Below are positions 33,970 to 41,643 of a DNA stretch of 64,000 nt, one piece after another (within the stretch, counting starts at the first letter, position 1; the number at the start of each line of letters is the position of its first letter). Source of the stretch: Ramlibacter tataouinensis (lineage in GTDB: Bacteria > Pseudomonadota > Gammaproteobacteria > Burkholderiales > Burkholderiaceae_C); assembly GCF_001580455.1 (NCBI RefSeq), contig NZ_CP010951.1, positions 1 to 64,000 of the forward strand. Direction: 5' to 3'. The notes below the pieces were generated by a model. The model saw only the letters and a list, made by a program, of their open reading frames with translations. It ran no database searches and was not told the DNA's origin. The translations under genes were made by a program, and so were the position numbers.

Positions 33970-34714
33970 AGCGCTGCTGCGTGCCGAACACCTGTGCAAG
34001 CGCTTCGGCGGCCTGGCCGCGGTGAGCGAAGTCACGCTGGACCTGCACCAGGGGCACATCCACGCCGTCATCGGACCCAACGGCGCCGGCAAGTCGACGC
34101 TGACCAACCTGCTGTCGGGCGACCTGCCGCCGACTTCGGGCCGGGTGCAGCTGGCGGGCCAGGACGTGACCGGCTGGAGCCCCGAAAAGATCTCGCGGGC
34201 CGGCCTGGGCCGCAGCTACCAGAAGACCAACATCTTCCTGCCGTTCACCGTCTGGGAAAACGTGCGGCTGGCCGCGCAGTCGCGCCGTCAGCATGCGGGA
34301 CGCTGGCTGCACCGGGCCAACGGTTTTGCCGACACCAATGAGCGCGCGGAACGGGCGCTGGAACTGGCCGACCTGGCCGGCCGCCGCAACGCCGTTGCCG
34401 CGACCATCAGCCACGGCGAGCAGCGCCAGCTCGAGATCGCGATGACGCTGGCGACCGGGCCGCGCGTGCTGCTGCTGGACGAGCCGCTTGCGGGCATGGG
34501 CAGCGTGGAAGCCGAGCGCATGGTGCAGCTGCTGCGCAGGCTCAAGTCCGAGCACGCGATGATGCTGGTCGAACACGACATGGATGCCGTCTTCGCGCTG
34601 GCGGACCAGCTGACGGTGATGGTCAATGGCGAGGTGATCGCCAGCGGCACGCCGGCGCAGATCCGCGCCGACGCGGGCGTGCGGGCCGCCTACCTCGGCG
34701 AGGAAACGCACTGA
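33962..34714 (+). CDS. livG: ABC transporter ATP-binding protein (LivG)
   Basis: A 250-residue ATPase. Walker A is GPNGAGKST (residues 38-46), the signature ISHGEQRQLEIA (149-160), Walker B VLLLDEP (169-175), and the H-loop His is in LVEHDMD. The signature ISHGEQ is the usual LivG variant. Paired with LivF it drives the livHM permease. Translationally coupled on both sides. Confidence 0.94.
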   Translation: MAEALLRAEHLCKRFGGLAAVSEVTLDLHQGHIHAVIGPNGAGKSTLTNLLSGDLPPTSGRVQLAGQDVTGWSPEKISRAGLGRSYQKTNIFLPFTVWENVRLAAQSRRQHAGRWLHRANGFADTNERAERALELADLAGRRNAVAATISHGEQRQLEIAMTLATGPRVLLLDEPLAGMGSVEAERMVQLLRRLKSEHAMMLVEHDMDAVFALADQLTVMVNGEVIASGTPAQIRADAGVRAAYLGEETH

Positions 34715-35427
34715 TGTCCGAGCTGCTGATCGAGGCTCGCGGCCTGGACACCTTCTATGGCGCCAGCCACATCCTGCGCGGCGTCGACTTTAGTGTCGCG
34801 CGCGGCGAGACCGTGGGCCTGATGGGGCGCAACGGCATGGGCAAGACCACCCTGCTCAAGACGCTCATGGGCCTGGTGCAGCCGCGCGCCGGCAGCGTGC
34901 GAATCGCCGGACGCGACATGACCAGCCGTCCGCCCTATGAAGTGGCGCAGCTCGGCGTTGCCTATGTGCCCGAAGGCCGCGGCATCTTCGGCAACCTGAG
35001 CGTGGCCGAGAACCTGAAGATGGCCGCGCGCGCCGGCACGCGCGGCCAGCGCGACTGGAACTACGAGCGCGTCCTGGAGACCTTCCCGCGGCTGAAGGAG
35101 CGGCTGTCGCACGGCGGCCAGCAGCTGTCCGGCGGCGAACAGCAGATGCTGACCATCGGCCGCGCGCTCTTGACCAACCCCGACGTGCTGATCCTCGACG
35201 AGGCGACCGAAGGCCTGGCGCCGCTGGTGGCGCGCGAGATCTGGCGCATCTGCTCCCTGATCAAGGGCAGCGGCATCTCCAGCGTGATCGTCGACAAGAA
35301 TTGGCGCCACGTCACCCAGGTCACGGGGCGCAACGTGATCCTGGTCAAGGGCGAGGTGGCCTACGCCGGCTCGTCCGAGGAACTGCGCTCGCAGCCGAAG
35401 CTGCTGGACCAATATCTGGGCGTCTGA
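34714..35427 (+). CDS. livF: ABC transporter ATP-binding protein (LivF)
   Basis: A 237-residue ATPase partner of LivG. Walker A is GRNGMGKTT (38-46), YVPEGRGIFGNLSVAENL follows, the signature is LSGGEQQML (138-146), and Walker B VLILDEATEGLAP (158-170). The usual H-loop residue is replaced: VIVDKNW is seen where VEQN or VEHD is expected. The VDKN form recurs in some LIV ATPases and need not mean loss of activity. Last gene of lysE-livHMGF. Confidence 0.93.
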   Translation: MSELLIEARGLDTFYGASHILRGVDFSVARGETVGLMGRNGMGKTTLLKTLMGLVQPRAGSVRIAGRDMTSRPPYEVAQLGVAYVPEGRGIFGNLSVAENLKMAARAGTRGQRDWNYERVLETFPRLKERLSHGGQQLSGGEQQMLTIGRALLTNPDVLILDEATEGLAPLVAREIWRICSLIKGSGISSVIVDKNWRHVTQVTGRNVILVKGEVAYAGSSEELRSQPKLLDQYLGV

Positions 35428-35439
35428 ATCGAGCGCGTC

Positions 35440-36354
35440 CTAGGTGGGGCACCCGATGCCCTCACCGGTGACGTTCTCCCCGAGGTAGTCGAGGAAGCGC
35501 CGGATCGCCGGCACCAAGCCGCGGCGCGACGGAAACACGGCGTGAATCACGGCGGGCGCCGGCGCCCAGCCGGGCAGCACCTCCTGCAGCCGGCCCTCGC
35601 GCATGTCGCGGTGGACCATGTAGTCCGGCAACACGGACATGCCATTGCCTTCCAGCACGAAATAGCGCAGCGTGAGCAGGTCGTCGGCCGTGAGGCAGGG
35701 TTTGTGCTGCAGCGTGAACTCGCGCCCGTGCGGATCCTGCAACTGCCAGCTGGCGCGCCCGTCCGCGGCGGACATGGCCACCGTCGAGAGTTTGTGCAAC
35801 TCATCGGCCGAATGCGGCCGGCCTTCGCGCGCCAGTTGCTGCGGACTGGCCACCAGCAGGCTGCGGGTCAGCGCCAGTCTTTTGACGACCAGGCTGCCGC
35901 TGTCGTCGACCGAAGCCCGCACGCGCAGGGCGACGTCGATGCCTTCCTGCACCAGGTCGATGACGCGGTTGGTCACCACCATGTCGATGCGCACATGGGG
36001 ATGGTCCTTCAGGAACGGCGGCAGGATGGGACCGACGGTGGTCTGCGCCAGCGTCACCGGGCAACTCACACGGATCGTGCCGCGCGGCTCGTTCTGCACC
36101 AGCGCGACCGCCTGCTCCGCCGCCTCGGCTTCCTCACGGATGGCGACGGCATGCCGGTGATAGAGCTCGCCCGCTTCCGTCAGCGAGAGCTTCCGGGTGG
36201 TCCGCTGCAGCAGGCGCACGCCCAGCCGCTGCTCCAACTCGCCCAAGCGCCGGGACAGCTTGGACTTGGGGATGCCCAAGGCACGGCCGGCCGCCGCGAA
36301 GCCGCCCCGGTCCACCACCTCGGCGAAGTACACCATGTCGTTGAAGTCTTGCAT
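35440..36354 (-). CDS. LysR family transcriptional regulator
   Basis: A 304-residue LysR regulator. The N-terminal winged helix (MQDFNDMVYFAEVVDRGGFAAAGRALGIPKSKLSRRLGELE) is joined to a periplasmic-binding-like effector domain. It resembles the regulators that lie next to azoreductase and quinone-reductase genes. The ATG at 36354 is chosen for GGAG 6 nt upstream; 36366 is a weaker alternative. It faces azoR across a 127-bp gap holding GTCCT(N6)AGGAC (36368-36383), a likely operator. Confidence 0.9.
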   Translation of the reverse strand: MQDFNDMVYFAEVVDRGGFAAAGRALGIPKSKLSRRLGELEQRLGVRLLQRTTRKLSLTEAGELYHRHAVAIREEAEAAEQAVALVQNEPRGTIRVSCPVTLAQTTVGPILPPFLKDHPHVRIDMVVTNRVIDLVQEGIDVALRVRASVDDSGSLVVKRLALTRSLLVASPQQLAREGRPHSADELHKLSTVAMSAADGRASWQLQDPHGREFTLQHKPCLTADDLLTLRYFVLEGNGMSVLPDYMVHRDMREGRLQEVLPGWAPAPAVIHAVFPSRRGLVPAIRRFLDYLGENVTGEGIGCPT

Positions 36355-36367
36355 GGGCTGCTCCATC

Positions 36368-36410
36368 GTCCTATTATCAGGACAATGTAATGCACAACAG
36401 CTGTCTTATC
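36368..36410. promoter_or_regulatory. Candidate LysR operator between lysR gene and azoR
   Basis: GTCCTATTATCAGGAC (36368-36383) is a 5-bp dyad with a 6-bp spacer. TTATCA recurs at 36374-36379 and 36405-36410, 31 bp apart, in an A/T-rich region. The arrangement fits a LysR-type regulatory site; the assignment is inferred. Confidence 0.45.
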
Positions 36411-36481
36411 AATAGATTGACCCGTACTCACAATCAATCCCAAGCCAATCGGCCCAACATTGATTCAAGGAAAGGTCAGCC

Positions 36482-37132
36482 ATGAGACTGCTTCACATCG
36501 ACTCCAGCCCGCTGGGCGGCAACTCGGTTTCCCGCGAATTGACGCAGCGCGTCGTCGCCCAGTGGCGCGCCACGCATCCGCACAGCCGGGTCGAGCACCT
36601 CGACCTCGCCAGGGAAGCCCCCAGCCACCTGAACCTCGATTCACTGGGCTTCCGCCTGGGCGTGAATGCCGAAGGCCTGTCGGACGCGCAGCGCCAGGAA
36701 AACGAACTGTCGGAAAAGCTCGTCAGCCAGTTTCTCGCGGCGGACGTGGTCGTCGTCGGCGCGCCGATGTACAACTTCTCGGTGCCGAGCCAGCTGAAGG
36801 CCTGGATCGACCGGGTGGCGCAGGCCGGCCGCACCTTCAAGTACACCGAAAAGGGCCCGGTCGGCCTGGCCGCCGGCAAGACGGTGATCGTCGCCTCCTC
36901 GCGCGGCGGCATGTACTCGACGAACCCGGCCCTCACCTCGCTCGACCACCAGGAGAGCTACCTGAAGACGGTGTTCGGCTTCTTCGGCATCACCGACGTC
37001 CGCTTCGTGCGCGCGGAAGGCGTCGCGATGGGAGAGGAAGCGAAGCAAAAGGCACTCGCCAACGCGGACATCGAGATCAAGGCCGCGGTGACCGAAGCGG
37101 CGAACGACGAAGCGGCTGCGCTCGTCGCCTGA
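36482..37132 (+). CDS. azoR: FMN-dependent NADH-azoreductase
   Basis: A 216-residue flavodoxin-fold oxidoreductase (AzoR/NQO family) reducing azo dyes and quinones with NADH. The N-terminal FMN site is LLHIDSSPLGGNSVSREL (residues 3-20), then VVGAPMYNFSVPSQLKAWID (near 91-110) and VIVASSRGGMY. Length matches the family. AAGG lies about 8 nt before the ATG. Divergent from its probable LysR regulator; quinone or electrophile stress is the likely signal. Confidence 0.94.
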   Translation: MRLLHIDSSPLGGNSVSRELTQRVVAQWRATHPHSRVEHLDLAREAPSHLNLDSLGFRLGVNAEGLSDAQRQENELSEKLVSQFLAADVVVVGAPMYNFSVPSQLKAWIDRVAQAGRTFKYTEKGPVGLAAGKTVIVASSRGGMYSTNPALTSLDHQESYLKTVFGFFGITDVRFVRAEGVAMGEEAKQKALANADIEIKAAVTEAANDEAAALVA

Positions 37133-37134
37133 GG

Positions 37135-37161
37135 AAGATGCCGGGATCGCCCCGGCATCTT
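37135..37161. terminator. Bidirectional terminator between azoR and sbp
   Basis: A perfect 11-bp stem, AAGATGCCGGG (37135-37145) and CCCGGCATCTT (37151-37161), with a 5-nt loop, between two convergent genes. Confidence 0.75.
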
Positions 37162-37163
37162 GT

Positions 37164-38186
37164 TCACTTCCTCGAATAGATCTGGTCGAAGCTGGCGTTG
37201 TCGGCGAAGTGCTCCTTGTCGGCCTTCGCCCAGCCGCCAAAGGCCTGGTCGATGGTGAACAGGTTGATCTTCGGGAACTGCTTGGCGTACTTGTCCTGGG
37301 CCTTCTTCGAAACCGCCGGACGGTAGAAGTTCTTGCCGATGATGTCCTGGCCTTCCTCCGAGTAGAGGAACTTCAGGTACTCCTCGGCCACGGCGCGCGT
37401 GCCCTTCTTGTCGACGTTGCGGTCGACCACCGTGACAGCGGGCTCGGCGAGGATGGACAGGGACGGCGTGACGACGTCGAACTTGGCGCCGAACTCCTTC
37501 TCGAGCAGGTAGGCTTCGTTCTCCCACGCGATCAGCACGTCGCCCTGGTTGCGCTGGGCGAAGGTGATGGTGGAGCCGCGCGCGCCGGTGTCGAGCACCG
37601 GCACGTTGCCGTAGAGCCGGGCCACGAACTCGCGCGCCTTCGCATCGCCGCCGTACTTGCGCTTGGCGAACTCCCAGGCCGCCAGGTAGTTCCAGCGCGC
37701 GCCGCCCGAGGTCTTGGGATTCGGCGTGATCACGCTGATGCCGGTCTTGGCCAGATCGTCCCAATCCTTGATGCCCTTGGGGTTGCCCTGCCGCACCACA
37801 AGCACGATGGTCGAGGTGTAGGGCGAGGCGTTGTGCGGCAGGCGCTTCTGCCAGTCCGCGGGCACCCAGGCGCCGTTCTTCGCCAGGGCGTCGGTGTCGC
37901 CCGCCAGCGCCAGCGTGGCCACGTCCGCGTCCAGCCCGTCGATGATGGAGCGGGCCTGCTTGCCGGAGCCGCCGTGCGACTGCTTGATGGCCACGTCCTG
38001 TCCGGTCTTGGCCTTCCAGTACCTGGCGAACGCCTGGTTGAACTCCACGTAGAGCTCGCGCGTGGGGTCGTACGAGACGTTGAGCAGGGTCAAGGACGGC
38101 CCCTGCGCGAACGCCGGCACGACCGAAAGCGCCAGTCCCAGCGTGGCGGCCAAGGGAATCTTGATAAAGTCGCGGCGTAGGCTCAT
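37164..38186 (-). CDS. Sulfate ABC transporter substrate-binding protein
   Basis: A 340-residue periplasmic sulfate/thiosulfate-binding protein (Sbp/CysP family) with signal MSLRRDFIKIPLAATLGLAL (cleavage near AFAQ). Family blocks are NVSYDPTRELYVEFNQAF, SHGGSGKQARSIIDGL, ITPNPKTSGGARWNYLAAW and the C-terminal FGGWAKADKEHFADNASFDQIY. No permease or ATPase genes lie next to it, so it is an isolated component here. A candidate sulfur-regulation dyad lies 76 bp upstream, shared in form with the cysI promoter. Confidence 0.95.
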   Translation of the reverse strand: MSLRRDFIKIPLAATLGLALSVVPAFAQGPSLTLLNVSYDPTRELYVEFNQAFARYWKAKTGQDVAIKQSHGGSGKQARSIIDGLDADVATLALAGDTDALAKNGAWVPADWQKRLPHNASPYTSTIVLVVRQGNPKGIKDWDDLAKTGISVITPNPKTSGGARWNYLAAWEFAKRKYGGDAKAREFVARLYGNVPVLDTGARGSTITFAQRNQGDVLIAWENEAYLLEKEFGAKFDVVTPSLSILAEPAVTVVDRNVDKKGTRAVAEEYLKFLYSEEGQDIIGKNFYRPAVSKKAQDKYAKQFPKINLFTIDQAFGGWAKADKEHFADNASFDQIYSRK

Positions 38187-38261
38187 GGTTCGTTTCCTGT
38201 TGTGATGGGGCGGATTCTGGAAGCCGCTTCATCGAACTGGAACGACTAAGTTTTCAGTTGT

Positions 38262-38275
38262 TTATCCGCATAAGC
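38262..38275. promoter_or_regulatory. Candidate sulfur-regulon dyad (copy 1)
   Basis: TTATCCGCATAAGC lies 76 bp upstream of sbp (minus strand) and 32 bp before yggX. The first 12 bases recur exactly 82 bp upstream of cysI. The outer TTAT/ATAA is palindromic. CysB or another sulfur-response regulator is a reasonable candidate; this is inferred from shared gene function. Confidence 0.5.
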
Positions 38276-38306
38276 TAATCGCTAATCAGCACCCAGGAGT
38301 TCGCGC

Positions 38307-38579
38307 ATGGCCCGCACCGTCCATTGCATCAAGCTCGGCCGCGAGGCCGAGGGCCTCGACTTTCCCCCCTATCCCGGCGAGCTCGGCAAACGCATCTACG
38401 AAAACGTGAGCAAGGAAGCCTGGCAAGGCTGGATCAAGCACCAGACCATGCTGGTGAACGAGAACCGCCTGAACCTGGCCGACCAGCGAGCGCGTGAATA
38501 CCTCAAGCGCCAGATGGAGAACCATTTCTTCGGCAGCGGCGCCGACGTGGCGGCAGGCTACGTGCCCCCGTCGCAGTAA
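38307..38579 (+). CDS. yggX: Fe(2+)-trafficking protein YggX
   Basis: A 90-residue protein of the YggX family, which protects FeS clusters and handles labile iron under oxidative stress. MARTVHCIKLGREAEGLDFP with the conserved Cys7 and the block GKRIYENVSKEAWQGWIKHQ are family hallmarks, as is QTMLVNENRLNLADQRAREYL. AGGAG lies about 8 nt before the ATG. mnmC starts 9 nt after its stop. Confidence 0.96.
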   Translation: MARTVHCIKLGREAEGLDFPPYPGELGKRIYENVSKEAWQGWIKHQTMLVNENRLNLADQRAREYLKRQMENHFFGSGADVAAGYVPPSQ

Positions 38580-38588
38580 GCCGCGCCA

Positions 38589-40421
38589 ATGCCGCCGGAG
38601 GCGGTGCAGTGGGCTAGCGACGGCATGCCGCGCAGCACCCGCTTCGATGACGTCTACCGCAGCAGCGCCGGCGGCCTCGCGCAGGCGCGCCATGTGTTCC
38701 TCGACGGCTGCGGCTTGCCGGCAGCCTGGGCCCATGCGCCGCAATGGCGCATCCTGGAAACCGGCTTCGGCCTGGGGCTGAACTTTCTGGCAGCCTGGCT
38801 CGCCTGGAAGGACGATCCCGCGCGCCCCGCCCTGCTGCATTTCATCTCCGTCGAGGCCTGGCCTGTGGCAGCCGGCGACCTGCTGCGCAGCGCGCAGGCC
38901 CATCCCGAACTCCAACCATTGGCACAGGAACTGGCGGACCAGTGGTTCGGCCTGGTGCCGGGCGTGCATCGCCTGGCGTTCGAAGGCGCACGCGTGTTGC
39001 TGACGCTGCATGTGGGCGATGCGGGCGAGATGCTGCGGCGCGAAGCCTTCACCGCCGATGCGGTGTTCCTCGATGGCTTCGATCCGCGATGCAACCCCGA
39101 CATGTGGAGCCTCGACCTGATCAAGGGCGTGGCCCGGCACTGCCGGCGTGGTGCCGGGCTGGCCAGTTGGACCGCCTCCGGCGAGGTGCGGCGCGCGCTG
39201 GCGCAATGCGGCTTTCGCGTCGAGAAGGTGGATGGCCTGCCGCCCAAGCGGCATTGCACCCGGGCGCGATTCGACCCCGCTTGGGAGCCGCGCGGCCTGC
39301 GCAGCGGCGCGACCCGGCCGCCCGAGGATGCCGTGGTGATCGGCGCCGGGCTGGCCGGCACTGCGGCGGCGGCCAGCCTGGCGCGCCGCGGTTGGGCCGT
39401 CACCGTGCTGGACGCAGCCGCCCAGCCGGCGGCCGGGGCCTCGGCCCTGCCCGTGGGCCTGCTGGCGCCCCACTTCTCGCCCGACGACAACCTGCTGTCG
39501 CAACTGAGCCGATGCGGCGTTCGCGTGACCATGCAGCAGGCGGCGATGCTGCTGCAGGAGGGCCGGGACTGGCGCCGCAGCGGCGCGCTCGAGCACCGGG
39601 TCAGCAAGGGCGCTCCGGAGGGCAAGGTCGATGAGGCGCAGGCGGCCTGGAGCCGCCCGGCCCAGCCGTCCGAGAAGCAGGCGGCGCTGCTCGCAGACGC
39701 CAGCCCGGCCCTCTGGCATGAGCAGGCGGCGTGGGTCCGGCTGCCCGCGCTGGTGCGCGCCTGGCTGGCGCAGCCCGGCGTGAGCTGGCGCGGCGGTGTC
39801 GCGGTCGATCGGATCGAGCGCGACGGCAAGCGGTGGCGCGTGGTCGATGCCCAGGGCCGCGAGGCCGCTTCAGCCGCCTTGGTCGTCATCGCGGCGGCGC
39901 ACGACAGCGCGCGGCTGGCCGGACACCACTTCAGGCTGCAGCCGGTGCGCGGGCAGATCGCCTGGGCCGTCCAGCACGACGAACTCCGGTTGCCGGCTTT
40001 CCCGGTGAACGGCAACGGGCATTTCATCCCGGCGGTGCCTCATGAAAGCGGCTTCGCGTGGTTCTGCGGCTCGACCTACGGGCGCGGACAGACCGACACC
40101 GCGCCCAACGATGCCGACCATGCCGCCAACCTGCAGCGGTTGCAGGAGTTGCTGCCCGCGCTGGCCGGGCCATTCGCGCAGGCCTTTGCCGGCGGCGCCG
40201 TCCAGCAGTGGGCGCAGGTGCGCTGCGCTTCGGCCGATCGCCGCCCGCTCGCGGGCGAGCTCGAACCGGGCCTGTGGGTGAGCACCGCCATGGGCTCGCG
40301 CGGGCTGACCTTCAGCGCCTTGTGCGCGGAGCTGCTGGCGGCACAGTTGCATGATGAGCCCCTGCCTCTGCCGGAGCGCCTGGCGCAGGCGCTGCACCCC
40401 GCGCGGCAGGCGCAACGCTAG
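38589..40421 (+). CDS. mnmC: Bifunctional tRNA mnm5s2U34 biosynthesis protein MnmC
   Basis: A 610-residue fusion that completes 5-methylaminomethyl-2-thiouridine at the tRNA wobble base. The N-terminal MnmD methyltransferase has ILETGFGLGLNFLAAW (55-70), AVFLDGFDPRCNPDMW (158-173) and TASGEVRRAL. The C-terminal FAD oxidoreductase begins with VVIGAGLAGTAAAASLARRG (249-268) and removes the carboxymethyl group. Its TAG stop (40419-40421) coincides with the left edge of a palindromic element, so the 3' end sits at an insertion junction. Confidence 0.95.
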   Translation: MPPEAVQWASDGMPRSTRFDDVYRSSAGGLAQARHVFLDGCGLPAAWAHAPQWRILETGFGLGLNFLAAWLAWKDDPARPALLHFISVEAWPVAAGDLLRSAQAHPELQPLAQELADQWFGLVPGVHRLAFEGARVLLTLHVGDAGEMLRREAFTADAVFLDGFDPRCNPDMWSLDLIKGVARHCRRGAGLASWTASGEVRRALAQCGFRVEKVDGLPPKRHCTRARFDPAWEPRGLRSGATRPPEDAVVIGAGLAGTAAAASLARRGWAVTVLDAAAQPAAGASALPVGLLAPHFSPDDNLLSQLSRCGVRVTMQQAAMLLQEGRDWRRSGALEHRVSKGAPEGKVDEAQAAWSRPAQPSEKQAALLADASPALWHEQAAWVRLPALVRAWLAQPGVSWRGGVAVDRIERDGKRWRVVDAQGREAASAALVVIAAAHDSARLAGHHFRLQPVRGQIAWAVQHDELRLPAFPVNGNGHFIPAVPHESGFAWFCGSTYGRGQTDTAPNDADHAANLQRLQELLPALAGPFAQAFAGGAVQQWAQVRCASADRRPLAGELEPGLWVSTAMGSRGLTFSALCAELLAAQLHDEPLPLPERLAQALHPARQAQR

Positions 40422-40693
40422 TGTCCTGTCCCACTGAAACTTGGCATTTCGCTGCGCCGTATCGGGGCGCAGGCAAGGCGTGGGTGCGGGTCAAGCCTGA
40501 GCGGCTTGACCCGTGGCCGCAACGCGGCATGCGCCCCGATACGGCACAGCCCGAAGGGTTCGGCGCCTGCGGGGCCCTCGGCGGGCGCCCATAGGGGGTC
40601 AAGACGCCCAGTCTTGACCCCCTATGGCCACCCACCGATCATCCCCGCAGGCATCCGAACGAAATGTCAAGTTTCAGTGGGACAGGACACTAG
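40418..40693. mobile_element. MITE-like palindromic element without a gene
   Basis: Terminal inverted repeats of about 34 bp (40418-40451 and 40660-40693) match at all but one position; they begin CTAGTGTCCTGTCCCACTGA. Three more palindromes are nested inside: 40456-40471 with 40530-40545 (16 bp), 40487-40497 with 40503-40513 (11 bp), and 40590-40605 with 40611-40626 (16 bp). CTAG at both ends could be a 4-bp target duplication; ACGCTAG at 40415-40421 and 40695-40701 is a 7-bp alternative. No transposase is encoded. It fits a non-autonomous insertion derivative; the family is not recognised. Confidence 0.75.
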
Positions 40694-40697
40694 GACG

Positions 40698-41435
40698 CTA
40701 GACCTTCTGCAGCAGTTCGTGCAGGCGCGCCGGGTCGGGCGGCTTGTCGAACAGTCCGTCGAGTCCGGCCAGTCGTGCCCGCACCCGCTCCCCGAGCGAA
40801 GCGCCGAGCTTGGTGGCGATGACGTGGGGAATCTGCCGCTTCCCTCCGGCCAGCTCCCTCAGCAACTCCCAGCCCTGCATGTCGGGCAGCTCCATATCGA
40901 CCAGCGCGACCGCATAGTCGTTGTCGCGGGCCAACTCCAGCGCCTGCGCACCCGACTCGGCATCGTCGGCCTGCGTCAGGTCGACCAGGGACAGCTTGGC
41001 GCGCAGATACAGGCGCTCGTCGCGGTCGGCGCTCGCGATCAGGGCGCGCTTGCGCGGCGTGGCCTCCAATGGCGGCGGAAGGGTATCGGCCCCGTCCAAG
41101 TCGACATCGAGATCGAGCGGCGGCGCGAACAAGTCATCCATTGCATGCACCACCTCCGGCCACGAAATCGGCCGCTCGAAGGCGCCCCAGGCCTGCGCCG
41201 GCGCCCGGGACCCGATCCAGATGAACTTAAGCTGGTGTTCCTGCGGCAGGACGAGTTGGACGCCCGCTTCGTAGCTCTGCCCGTCGATCAAGGCCAAGGC
41301 CGGCTCTTCGGGGGCCCCGGGTTCCCACAGGGCATAGACCGTCTCGCGCTGCTCGGACAGCCGAAACAGCGAGTTGAGGGCGTGGCGCTCCACGTCCGAA
41401 AAGCCGATCACCTTGATGAAGATGCGCTGAGCCAT
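40698..41435 (-). CDS. Response regulator with unusual N-terminal domain
   Basis: A 245-residue protein whose C-terminal half (about 128-245) is a receiver domain: acidic pair Asp137/Asp139, phospho-acceptor Asp180 (VALVDMELPDMQG), Thr208 and Lys231 (FDKPP). The N-terminal 125 residues (MAQRIFIKVIGFSDVERHAL, then PALALIDGQSYEAGVQLVL) resemble a degenerate receiver or sensor-like domain that I cannot name. No DNA-binding or enzymatic output domain is present, so it may act by protein contacts. No kinase is adjacent. Confidence 0.75.
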   Translation of the reverse strand: MAQRIFIKVIGFSDVERHALNSLFRLSEQRETVYALWEPGAPEEPALALIDGQSYEAGVQLVLPQEHQLKFIWIGSRAPAQAWGAFERPISWPEVVHAMDDLFAPPLDLDVDLDGADTLPPPLEATPRKRALIASADRDERLYLRAKLSLVDLTQADDAESGAQALELARDNDYAVALVDMELPDMQGWELLRELAGGKRQIPHVIATKLGASLGERVRARLAGLDGLFDKPPDPARLHELLQKV

Positions 41436-41550
41436 CCCTGATGTGCTTGATGTTCGCCCGCGATTATGGCGGCCCGATGGCTCATCGCGGCCTTATCCGG
41501 CTTTTTGGCAATGCCCCTGGGCCGACCCGCGCCGATGCTGCTGCATAAGC

Positions 41551-41562
41551 TTATCCGCATAA
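41551..41562. promoter_or_regulatory. Candidate sulfur-regulon dyad (copy 2)
   Basis: TTATCCGCATAA, identical to the site upstream of sbp, lies 82 bp before cysI, next to another palindrome ATAAGCTTAT (41545-41554). The distance fits an activator site just upstream of a promoter. Confidence 0.5.
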
Positions 41563-41643
41563 CGGCCGAATAAAAAAATAGTTTGGTTTCATAAGCTCGC
41601 TCCGTACATTGCGGCTCTTCCGGCCAAAACCGGGTCGCCAGCC

